Source: Melioribacteraceae bacterium
GTDB lineage: Bacteria; Bacteroidota; Ignavibacteria; Ignavibacteriales; Melioribacteraceae
Length of the DNA stretch: 58,605 nt
NCBI GenBank assembly: GCA_024103215.1
Contig: JAGFIY010000030.1
Location: forward strand, 1 to 58,605
Direction of reading: 5' to 3'
Position 1 is the stretch's first letter. Each line of letters begins with the position of its first letter. Below are positions 8,614-16,186 of this stretch, one piece after another. Below the pieces are notes generated by a model that was given only the letters and a program-made list of their open reading frames with translations, made no database searches and had not been told where the DNA came from. Made by a program: the position numbers and the translations under genes.

Positions 8614-9641
8614 TGGAATTTACATTTGATCTAAATACTATCTGGTTCATACTGATCGGTGTTCTACTAGCCGGTTATGCAATACTCGACGGTTTTGATC
8701 TTGGCGTCGGTTCACTTTATTTATTAACCAAAAGCGATAAAGACAGAAGAGTTTTGTTGAATTCAATTGGTCCGGTTTGGGACGGAAATGAGGTTTGGCT
8801 TGTAACCGGAGGCGGAGCCTTGTTTGCGGCATTCCCCGAAGTTTATGCTACTGTCTTTTCCGGTTTTTATACTGCATTTATTCTGTTGCTTTTCGGATTG
8901 ATCTTTAGAGCTGTAGCAATTGAGTTTAGAAGCAAACAGCCCGGAAGAATTTGGAGAAGAAATTGGGATTGGGCTTTCAGCATAGCAAGTATTTTGATTG
9001 CATTTTTAATGGGAGTTGCATTGGGAAATATAGTGGCCGGAGTTCCTATTGCCGAGGATAGAGAAATGTATGTTTCTTTATTCGGATTGATAACGCCATA
9101 TACTGTACTGGTGGGAATTACAACCGTTGCACTATTTATAATGCACGGAGCAATATATGCGGCTATGAAAACCGAAGGTGAGCTTCAAAAACAAACAAGT
9201 GGATGGATTAATAATTCCATAATCTTTTTTGCAATTTGTTATGTGACCACAACTATGGCAACTCTTATTTACTTCCCGGATATGGTCCAGCACTTCATAG
9301 ATTTTCCATTCCTCTTTTTTGTTGCAGTTTTAAATATGCTTGCAATAGCAAACATCCCGAGAGAAATTCATCACGGAAGACATTTCAGAGCCTTTTTCTC
9401 TTCTGCCGCAAGTATATTTCTTCTTTTGTTTATCTTCGCTGCCGGCATTTTTCCGAATATTGTAAAATCTTCAATTGATCCGCAGTACAGTTTAACTTTG
9501 TATAACGCTGCATCTTCACAACAGACTTTGATGAATATGCTAATTATTGCAATCATTGGTATTCCTTTTGTGCTTGCCTATACAATCAGCATCTACTGGA
9601 TTTTTAGAGGAAAGGTTAAACTCGACTCTAGTTCTTATTAG
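8613..9641 (+). CDS. cydB: Cytochrome bd oxidase subunit II
   Basis: Integral membrane partner of CydA, 342 residues with about 8-9 hydrophobic segments. It has the signature start (WFILIGVLLAGYAILDGFDLGVG) and the family core (GPVWDGNEVWLVTGGGALFAAFPEVYA), then FRAVAIEFRSK. Its ATG overlaps the cydA stop by one base (TAATG), so translation is probably coupled. The next gene begins four bases after the cydB stop, in the same operon. Confidence 0.96.
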   Translation: MEFTFDLNTIWFILIGVLLAGYAILDGFDLGVGSLYLLTKSDKDRRVLLNSIGPVWDGNEVWLVTGGGALFAAFPEVYATVFSGFYTAFILLLFGLIFRAVAIEFRSKQPGRIWRRNWDWAFSIASILIAFLMGVALGNIVAGVPIAEDREMYVSLFGLITPYTVLVGITTVALFIMHGAIYAAMKTEGELQKQTSGWINNSIIFFAICYVTTTMATLIYFPDMVQHFIDFPFLFFVAVLNMLAIANIPREIHHGRHFRAFFSSAASIFLLLFIFAAGIFPNIVKSSIDPQYSLTLYNAASSQQTLMNMLIIAIIGIPFVLAYTISIYWIFRGKVKLDSSSY

Positions 9642-9645
9642 AAGA

Positions 9646-10542
9646 ATGACAGAAGAACTTAATCTACCCTTGAGCTGGAATTGGATTCAGCAAGAGGCAG
9701 ATTCAATCTCACGTTTTAAATTATCTAACAATCGAATCTGGATAACCTCCGCATCACTTCACACAGAAGAAAATGAATCCTTTCTTGAAATTTTAAGTAA
9801 TTTTAAAGAAGAAAATTTACTTATTCGGGGATTAAATGAAAGCCAGAAAAATCTAATGTGTAGGAAAGGATTTGAAGCACTTTATTCTGGACTAGAAGCC
9901 GAAATTGATCTTAATAATTATATTAATCGAAAAAAATCTCTCATCGAACTAATTAAAAGAGGATTAAAGAAAGGAAGCGTAATTGAATATTCGGTAAATA
10001 AAATAACTGAAGAAAAAATAAATGACCTGTTGAAGCATTCCAGGCACTCCGATGAACCAAAATTAAAATATCTTTTTCAGACCGAAATAAACGAAAACAT
10101 CAGAATTTTTGTGCTTGAAGATAGGACAAAAAATCTTCTCGGCGGAATTACGATTTCGAGAAATTCTAAAACGAAATATCATGCTGAGCTACTTATCAAA
10201 AGAAAAGGTGCCCCGGTTGGTGTTATGGAAGCCTTGATTGACGGAGTCTGTTTAAAACTGATCGATGAAGGTGTTGCAAAATTTAGTCTCGGTGAGGTTC
10301 CGCTAATTGTAAATAAGCCACTGAAGTTGAAGGGAAAATTTATTCACTTGTTGGGAAAGATCTTAAGCGCTAATTACAATTATAAAGGTTTGTTCAATTT
10401 CAAAAACAAATTCAATCCAAATTGGAAACCGTTATATATATGTGCTTATCCAAAAATATATTATTCAGATCTTGTCAAAATCAGCATAGCTTCTAATTTA
10501 TTCAGACTTTTCCTTTTCCGCTTTCGGAAATTGATTTCTTAA
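9646..10542 (+). CDS. DUF2156 / MprF C-terminal-like (GNAT-fold) protein in the cyd operon
   Basis: About 298 residues from the ATG at 9646, four bases after the cydB stop; the frame is open further upstream but only inside cydB. The architecture is two GNAT-like halves without membrane segments. Family-like segments are MCRKGFEALYSGLEAEIDL, LGGITISRN, APVGVMEALIDGVCLKLIDEG and FSLGEVPLIV, the last corresponding to the 'xSLGxAPL' motif of phosphatidylglycerol lysyltransferase C-terminal domains. Those enzymes move an amino acid from aminoacyl-tRNA to a lipid or other acceptor. This one lacks the MprF flippase part, and its substrate is unknown. It overlaps the convergent GH13 gene by 41 bp. 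Operon membership with cydAB suggests a link to membrane or respiration, by inference. Confidence 0.7.
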   Translation: MTEELNLPLSWNWIQQEADSISRFKLSNNRIWITSASLHTEENESFLEILSNFKEENLLIRGLNESQKNLMCRKGFEALYSGLEAEIDLNNYINRKKSLIELIKRGLKKGSVIEYSVNKITEEKINDLLKHSRHSDEPKLKYLFQTEINENIRIFVLEDRTKNLLGGITISRNSKTKYHAELLIKRKGAPVGVMEALIDGVCLKLIDEGVAKFSLGEVPLIVNKPLKLKGKFIHLLGKILSANYNYKGLFNFKNKFNPNWKPLYICAYPKIYYSDLVKISIASNLFRLFLFRFRKLIS

Positions 10543-13500
10543 TCATCTCAACCAGCATTTCAAGATTATATTTTGAATTTATACTTAACCTTATAATTTC
10601 TTCATAATCTTTCAACACTTCTTTTACAGCAGATAAATTTTCTATCTTCAATTTTTGTTCTGTAAGACCAATTTTGGACTTCTCTTCAATAGATTCGTGT
10701 TTGCTTTGTTCAACTTTCTTTTCACTTTGAGAATTTACCTCAGAACCCGTTTCGATTGATACTTCAAGCATCGATGTCAAATGAACAGTCAGAAGCCATT
10801 CTATCAAGTCCTCAAATTTTTCTTTACTGAAATACCAAACTTCATCGTAATAATTAACATCGAGAAGAGCTTTTACATAATCGTCTTCCAACAAGTCAAC
10901 TATTAAGTTTTTTGTCTTCAACATCTCCTGATCTTCTTGAGCAGAATGTTTTTCTTCCGAATAATTTTCAAGAAGATTTTCAAACTTCATCAAAACATTT
11001 AGAAGTGCAAATTCAAAGTAAAGATCTGATTCCCTTCCAAGCCGTTGAAGAATTTTCCTAACCGGAATTTCGAGTAGTAATTCTTCAATAAAATTGTTCT
11101 TATTTATTTTTTCATTTTCGGACAGTGATTTATCGACTGCATTTAAAAGAAGATGAACAAAATAAATTAAGTAGTTAGTCCTATAATTTGATTTCTCGGA
11201 CAACTTCAATCTTCTAAATATATTTATCTGTTCTTCGGTTTTTGGTTTAATAATTCTGGAATTCAATAAATAGGTCAACCCACATGTTTTCAACAATCTT
11301 TCACTAAGATACCTCAAACCAGACCGTGCATTAGACTTAATTGTCAATTCATTTTCAAGAACATTTAAGAAAGCTTCAAACCTATTCGAAAATTGTACGC
11401 TGCAATCATCGATGTTGTTTGAATTCATAAGGTAGTGCATCAATTCTTTAACTTTCACTGATGTTAAAATTTCTTCGAACGAGTTATGGATAGGTTCGAA
11501 TTCAAGTTCTAACAAAGTCCTTTCAATGGAAACCACACCACTTCCGTTTAGTCTGTTGTATAAATTTCTGTATTTGCCTGATGTATCGTAAACTTCACGA
11601 AAATCAAGAAGCACCATTGTTTGAAATCCTTTGAGTTCGGCATAAAATCCATTGCTGTCAATCGATGAACCTTCAACCAAAAACTCGAGTCCTGAAACGT
11701 GTTCTTTGTAAACGTAAAAATAATTCCATTCACTTTTTATTTTAAGAGCTTCAGAAAGTGTTAGATTATAAGTTCGATTTTTATTCATTGAATCCAATTT
11801 CGGAGTCGAGAATTTTATTTTGCCTTTCGCTATTTCATACCGGTTATTGAAAAATATCAATGCTCTTTCTCCACGGGCAAAGTTTGAATAAGCAAAAACA
11901 TTTTCATTTATATTTCCGAATTGATCTATGAAATCATAGAAGTAAAAATTTTCAACCTGACTGAACAAAAATCGTTTCTTTATGAGCGGGAAAATTAATT
12001 TTTCATGTTTTTCGATTAACCACTGATTCGGTTGTTCGTTATAATAAGCTCGTTTGTATTCCATTCCATACTTTTCGTTATAACCTTCAACCTGACCGTG
12101 AGCAAACATAGGGAGACCCGGTAATGTTACCATTAATGAAGACACACCAAAATATTTATCATCAGCTCCGAATTGATTTATTGCCGTTTCTTCGTCAGGG
12201 TTACTCATAAAGTTTACATATCTTTTAAGAATCTCAGGTTCGAATTCAAGAGTGTTTGTTATCAGATCCCGATACTTTTCATTCTCCTCGTTCATCATCA
12301 TATGCATAAAAGCACTGTTGTAAACTCTATGCATTCCGAGCGATCTAACAAAATATCCTTCCATAAGCCAGAAAGCTTCCGCAAGAAGAAGTGTTTCGGG
12401 CATCTCGTTATTAATTCTATCAACAACCTCACGCCAAAATTCTTCAGGGAATAAATCATCAAATTGTTTTTTTGTAAGAGCAAAATCAGCACGTGAAGGA
12501 ATATCTCCACCTTTGCCGGGCTGCGGATACCACAATCTTGAAAAATGTCTTTTTGTTAATGTCATTGCTGCATCAAATCGAATTATTGAAAATCTTCGTG
12601 CAACATCCATTATCTTTTGAATAACGGCTTCGCGTACTTCCCTTTTGAGCATATCCAATTGAGCCGTATCATTCCATGGCATATTTGTACCATCATTGCC
12701 ATGATATATAAACCTCGCCTTACCGGTTCGATTATCAATGTAACGGAAAACAACCGCTGCATCTGATCTTCGCCAATAACCATCCTCAATTCTAATATCG
12801 AAATCAGGATGTTCGGATAAATTTTCTCCCGTAAAACTGTAATTGGGAAACGGTGGAAATTCCGACTGGATAAAATAATCCGGTTTTTCAATCACCCATT
12901 TTGAATAAATCCCTGTATGGTTCGGAACCATATCGCTTGCTAACCTTATCCCCCGCTGTTTAGCGCGTTGATTTAGATTATTATAAGCTGCTTCGCCGCC
13001 TAAATCGTGAGCAATTTCATAATCGTAAAGAGAATAAGCCGAAGCAACTGCGTCAATGTTTCCCATTATGTGTTTAATCCGTTTAGAAGCCCGACTCCGC
13101 TCCCAAATACCGATGAGCCATAGTCCGGTAAATCCCCAACGTGAAAGAAGATCAAGTTCCTCGTCCGGAATTTGATCAAGTTTTGTGATTGATCTGCCGT
13201 ATTTTTTTGAAAGCTGATCAAGCCATACATATGTGTTTTTGGCAAGTAGAACAACGCTCGGCATCCAATCAATATCCGCTGTAAATCTTTCAGGTTCATC
13301 GTAAACTTCGTTAATATCTTCGGCATAATTAAATGCTGATTTTCCCAGCACAAAGTTATCTGCGAATGCTATTTTTCCTTTATAAGCAGGGACCGGTGTA
13401 GGAGGTTTGCCGCCAAAAGATTCCTCGGTTAGGTATGTTTCTTTTGCAAAATCAAATCCCGATAAAATTTTATTCATAAAATCCGGACTTAACATTATTC

Positions 13501-14209
13501 CCCAATGATCCTTAACGTAACCAAGCTGGGCATAAAGATCTCTTGGATTCATCAAGATCGGTGTTTTGAGAAATGATAAAACATCCTTACCGCTTTTACC
13601 TATCGGTTCTTCGTTTTGAAAAAACTTTTCAGTTTCGGTCATTAACTGAAGATAATCTTCTTTTTTTTTGAGATAAGAATCATCAATAAGCTCTTTTACT
13701 TTCTCTGCCGCCGGATTGAAATTTGAAAGATAAAAAAGAAGTAATTCTTCAAGAGTAATTTCGTAATTTGATTTTTCCCCGGCGTAGTTTTGTAGATATT
13801 CAAGTGTTGAAAGCTTTCCTTTGTAAACATCAGTCGGGGGGAAAACCGAAACAAATTCAAACAAAATATCTTGAGTTTTTATTTCTCCGAAATGATCATA
13901 AAGTGTTTTTAGCGCTCGTTTAAATACACCGGGATTCTGCTTCTGCTCATACTCCCTTAATACAAAGTGATAAATTTCCTCTAGAAGACCCAGTGAATTA
14001 ATTTCACCAGGACTTAATTTTTGATCATCACTTCTGTGCGTATTCACAAGATGAACAAATTTTCTTACAGCCGCGAAGTTTGCGAAGATTATTCTACCGG
14101 TTATCGAGAAAAATTCATCTTCGAAGTTATATTTTTTTCTAACTTCTTTCGCAATATGAAGTTCATACTTCGCGGAGTGGTTTTTGGAAGCAATGAAAGT
14201 TGTTTTCAT
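10502..14209 (-). CDS. Large GH13-like alpha-amylase family protein
   Basis: A 1235-residue protein with no signal peptide, so probably cytoplasmic. The middle (about 340-760) is a GH13 (beta/alpha)8 barrel. It shows GLWLIGIWERS, RGIRLASDMVPNHTG (region I), IIRFDAAMTL with the nucleophile aspartate near residue 546 (region II), and LLLAEAFW with the acid/base glutamate near residue 612 (region III). A later segment, VTLPGLPMFAHGQVEGY, resembles the region around the third acid. The N-terminal 300 residues and C-terminal 380 residues are largely helical and not recognised. They include an acidic, lysine-rich tail. GH13 enzymes act on alpha-glucans, but whether this one hydrolyses, debranches or transfers cannot be decided. 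It overlaps the convergent DUF2156 gene by 41 bp. Confidence 0.8.
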   Translation of the reverse strand: MKTTFIASKNHSAKYELHIAKEVRKKYNFEDEFFSITGRIIFANFAAVRKFVHLVNTHRSDDQKLSPGEINSLGLLEEIYHFVLREYEQKQNPGVFKRALKTLYDHFGEIKTQDILFEFVSVFPPTDVYKGKLSTLEYLQNYAGEKSNYEITLEELLLFYLSNFNPAAEKVKELIDDSYLKKKEDYLQLMTETEKFFQNEEPIGKSGKDVLSFLKTPILMNPRDLYAQLGYVKDHWGIMLSPDFMNKILSGFDFAKETYLTEESFGGKPPTPVPAYKGKIAFADNFVLGKSAFNYAEDINEVYDEPERFTADIDWMPSVVLLAKNTYVWLDQLSKKYGRSITKLDQIPDEELDLLSRWGFTGLWLIGIWERSRASKRIKHIMGNIDAVASAYSLYDYEIAHDLGGEAAYNNLNQRAKQRGIRLASDMVPNHTGIYSKWVIEKPDYFIQSEFPPFPNYSFTGENLSEHPDFDIRIEDGYWRRSDAAVVFRYIDNRTGKARFIYHGNDGTNMPWNDTAQLDMLKREVREAVIQKIMDVARRFSIIRFDAAMTLTKRHFSRLWYPQPGKGGDIPSRADFALTKKQFDDLFPEEFWREVVDRINNEMPETLLLAEAFWLMEGYFVRSLGMHRVYNSAFMHMMMNEENEKYRDLITNTLEFEPEILKRYVNFMSNPDEETAINQFGADDKYFGVSSLMVTLPGLPMFAHGQVEGYNEKYGMEYKRAYYNEQPNQWLIEKHEKLIFPLIKKRFLFSQVENFYFYDFIDQFGNINENVFAYSNFARGERALIFFNNRYEIAKGKIKFSTPKLDSMNKNRTYNLTLSEALKIKSEWNYFYVYKEHVSGLEFLVEGSSIDSNGFYAELKGFQTMVLLDFREVYDTSGKYRNLYNRLNGSGVVSIERTLLELEFEPIHNSFEEILTSVKVKELMHYLMNSNNIDDCSVQFSNRFEAFLNVLENELTIKSNARSGLRYLSERLLKTCGLTYLLNSRIIKPKTEEQINIFRRLKLSEKSNYRTNYLIYFVHLLLNAVDKSLSENEKINKNNFIEELLLEIPVRKILQRLGRESDLYFEFALLNVLMKFENLLENYSEEKHSAQEDQEMLKTKNLIVDLLEDDYVKALLDVNYYDEVWYFSKEKFEDLIEWLLTVHLTSMLEVSIETGSEVNSQSEKKVEQSKHESIEEKSKIGLTEQKLKIENLSAVKEVLKDYEEIIRLSINSKYNLEMLVEMIKKSISESGKGKV

Positions 14210-14287
14210 TAATTGCCCATAAATCAGATTTGAAATTGATTTTTTAATATAGCTATTTTAACACTTATTTGCGGAGATAAGATATGA

Positions 14288-14310
14288 AAGGCTCCCGTTA
14301 AAGGAGCCTT
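14288..14310 (-). terminator. Terminator after the DUF3078 gene
   Basis: A perfect 8-bp stem, AAGGCTCC (14288-14295) with GGAGCCTT (14303-14310), encloses a 7-nt loop. It lies 5 bp beyond the stop of the 14316-15155 gene. The following T-run on the minus strand is short (TTTCAT), so termination may be partial. Confidence 0.7.
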
Positions 14311-14315
14311 AAATT

Positions 14316-15155
14316 TTAGAATAGATCATATGAAATTCCCAATTGAAGTGCTTCTTTCAACTGGGTTTTTACCGTTTCATCTTTATCATAAATCAGAAGC
14401 ACATTTAAATTAACATTAATCAAATCCGTCAACTTTGCCATTATTGTTGTATCCCATCTTACGTCCCAAATATCGATATCCGAAAAGGCACTGAATAGAA
14501 ACAACTCACTTTTAAGGTTAATTATTTCGGTTAACGGATATTGTGCTTTCGCAACGAATTCAACACCGGTTTCGAACTTAAATTTTTCCACTTCATCTGT
14601 TTCAGGATCGTCGGAATAGGAATTATAATCGCTGGTAAAAGTTTCCTTAAAACCAAATCCTAATCTGGCATTGAAGAACTCATTTTTATCATAAATTAAA
14701 CCGATACCTTGATTAAGATAACCGGGATCAAAAAACTTGGATATTTGAAAACTTGTATCTGCTTCATAAGCGTAACCGCTTGTTATTACGGTTCTAGCAG
14801 TATTGCTTATGTAGGGATCAAAAATCCAATCAATTTTTTTTGAAAGAAGATTATCCATAAAAATTTCGTTGTCGGTATTCTTAAAATCATCGTCACCTAA
14901 TTTTGTTCGTCCATAAGAGATCTTGAGTGAATTATCAAAAATCCAAGACGGTCCGTCATACTTAGCTGCTCCATTTCCAACAAGATTGTATGCAAGAGAG
15001 TTATCGCCTCCCTGCGCCCAATTACTTAAAGCAACTTGACTTATATTAAATCCTACAACCCCTGATGTTTTCCAATAGGAAGTATCTGCCGGAACTTGTT
15101 CCTGCGCCACAATCGCTACGGAAGACAACACAAGAAAAAGAATTATTTTTTTCAT
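14316..15155 (-). CDS. DUF3078 family outer-membrane-like protein
   Basis: A 279-residue protein with a signal peptide (MKKIILFLVLSSVAIVAQ). The mature N-terminus has the DUF3078 hallmark, GFNISQVALSNWAQGGDNSLA. After that come many short amphipathic strands with aromatic ends (SLKISYGRTKL, IDWIFDPYIS, ARLGFGFKETF) that close with LQLGISYDLF, as expected of a beta-barrel in the outer membrane. The family is common in Bacteroidota and its function is not known to me. Its start is 15 bp after the stop of the MscS gene, so the two genes are probably cotranscribed and end at the terminator at 14288-14310. Confidence 0.85.
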   Translation of the reverse strand: MKKIILFLVLSSVAIVAQEQVPADTSYWKTSGVVGFNISQVALSNWAQGGDNSLAYNLVGNGAAKYDGPSWIFDNSLKISYGRTKLGDDDFKNTDNEIFMDNLLSKKIDWIFDPYISNTARTVITSGYAYEADTSFQISKFFDPGYLNQGIGLIYDKNEFFNARLGFGFKETFTSDYNSYSDDPETDEVEKFKFETGVEFVAKAQYPLTEIINLKSELFLFSAFSDIDIWDVRWDTTIMAKLTDLINVNLNVLLIYDKDETVKTQLKEALQLGISYDLF

Positions 15156-15170
15156 GCTATCCTCATATTA

Positions 15171-15977
15171 TTATGATTGATGTATGTAAACGTCTCTCTG
15201 TGGAAACGGTATTGATAATTTATGATCGTCGAATGATTTTTTGACTGCCTCGGTTATGTCGAAATAAACTCCCCAATAATCGGTAGAATTTACCCATGGT
15301 CTTACATTAAAATTGACACTGCTGTCGGCAAGTGCAGAAACAACAATTTGCGGAGCAGGCTCTTTCAATATTCTCGGATCGTTTGAAATAATTTGATTAA
15401 TGACATTTTTAGCTTTATCTATGTCATCACTATAACTTATACCAAATACCATATCAACTCTTCTCTTATCTTTTACCGAGTAGTTGATTATTGAATCTCC
15501 CATTAATTTGGAGTTTGGTATATAGATGACTTTGTTATCCGGAGTGATTAATACCGTAACAAAGATTCCAACCTCCTCAACGGTTCCCGACTGTCCAGCA
15601 CCTTCGATAAAATCTCCAACCTTTATCGGTCTAAAAATTATCAACATAACACCTGATGCAAAATTAGAAAGAGAACCCTGCAGAGCAAAACCAACAGCAA
15701 ATGCTGCGGCTCCTAATACTGCAACGAAAGAAGTAGTTTGTATTCCTACTCTATTTATCGCAGCTAAGATAACAAAGGTTATCAATGCAATTCGTGTTAA
15801 AGCAGTTACAAATTTTGAAAGTGTGGGATCGACATTTCTTTTGTTGAGAGTGTTCAGCAAAGACTTTGCTAAAACCTTTGCGAGCCAAAGTCCCACGACA
15901 AGAATTAATATTGCAAATAGCAAATTCAACCCATATTGACTTGCATAAAACTCAAGCTGTGTTATAATATTATCCAT
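15171..15977 (-). CDS. MscS-family mechanosensitive channel
   Basis: A 268-residue small-conductance mechanosensitive channel. It has an N-terminal hydrophobic helix (LLFAILILVVGLWLA), a second one (RIALITFVILAAINRVG), and a glycine/alanine-rich pore helix (FVAVLGAAAFAVGFALQGSLSNFASGVMLIIFRP). The MscS beta domain follows: KVGDFIEGAGQSGTVEEVGIFVT and the segment VIYIPNSKLMGDSIINYS. The family releases solutes on hypo-osmotic shock. It is the first gene of a two-gene unit with the DUF3078 protein and is divergent from mutS. Confidence 0.93.
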   Translation of the reverse strand: MDNIITQLEFYASQYGLNLLFAILILVVGLWLAKVLAKSLLNTLNKRNVDPTLSKFVTALTRIALITFVILAAINRVGIQTTSFVAVLGAAAFAVGFALQGSLSNFASGVMLIIFRPIKVGDFIEGAGQSGTVEEVGIFVTVLITPDNKVIYIPNSKLMGDSIINYSVKDKRRVDMVFGISYSDDIDKAKNVINQIISNDPRILKEPAPQIVVSALADSSVNFNVRPWVNSTDYWGVYFDITEAVKKSFDDHKLSIPFPQRDVYIHQS

Positions 15978-16094
15978 TATTACCTCTTGTTTTTATTGAT
16001 ACATTATTTAGAAATTTCAACTAAAATAAACTTTTTAACTTATTATACAAATATATTTAAGTCGCCATCCGCTTAAAGTCTAATTTCAGGACGT

Positions 16095-16106
16095 CTCTTT
16101 AAAGAG
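16095..16106. promoter_or_regulatory. Palindrome CTCTTTAAAGAG in the mscS-mutS divergent region
   Basis: A perfect 12-bp palindrome about 80 bp before the mutS ATG. A second inverted repeat (ATACCT-atta-AGGTAT, 16144-16159) lies 28 bp before it. Either could be a protein binding site, but no known operator is matched. Confidence 0.25.
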
Positions 16107-16186
16107 GTTAGGATTTGACTAATTCCTCTTGCATTGAAATTAGATACCTATTAAGGTATATTTTTTGTTTGTAATTTAATGATTCT

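Noticed and set aside
12173-12454. Open frame inside the GH13 gene
   Set aside because: Antisense to the conserved GH13 catalytic region; no supporting signals.
15526-15939. Open frame of 137 codons opposite the MscS gene
   Set aside because: Lies fully within a confident channel gene; residue composition is that of a mirrored membrane protein.
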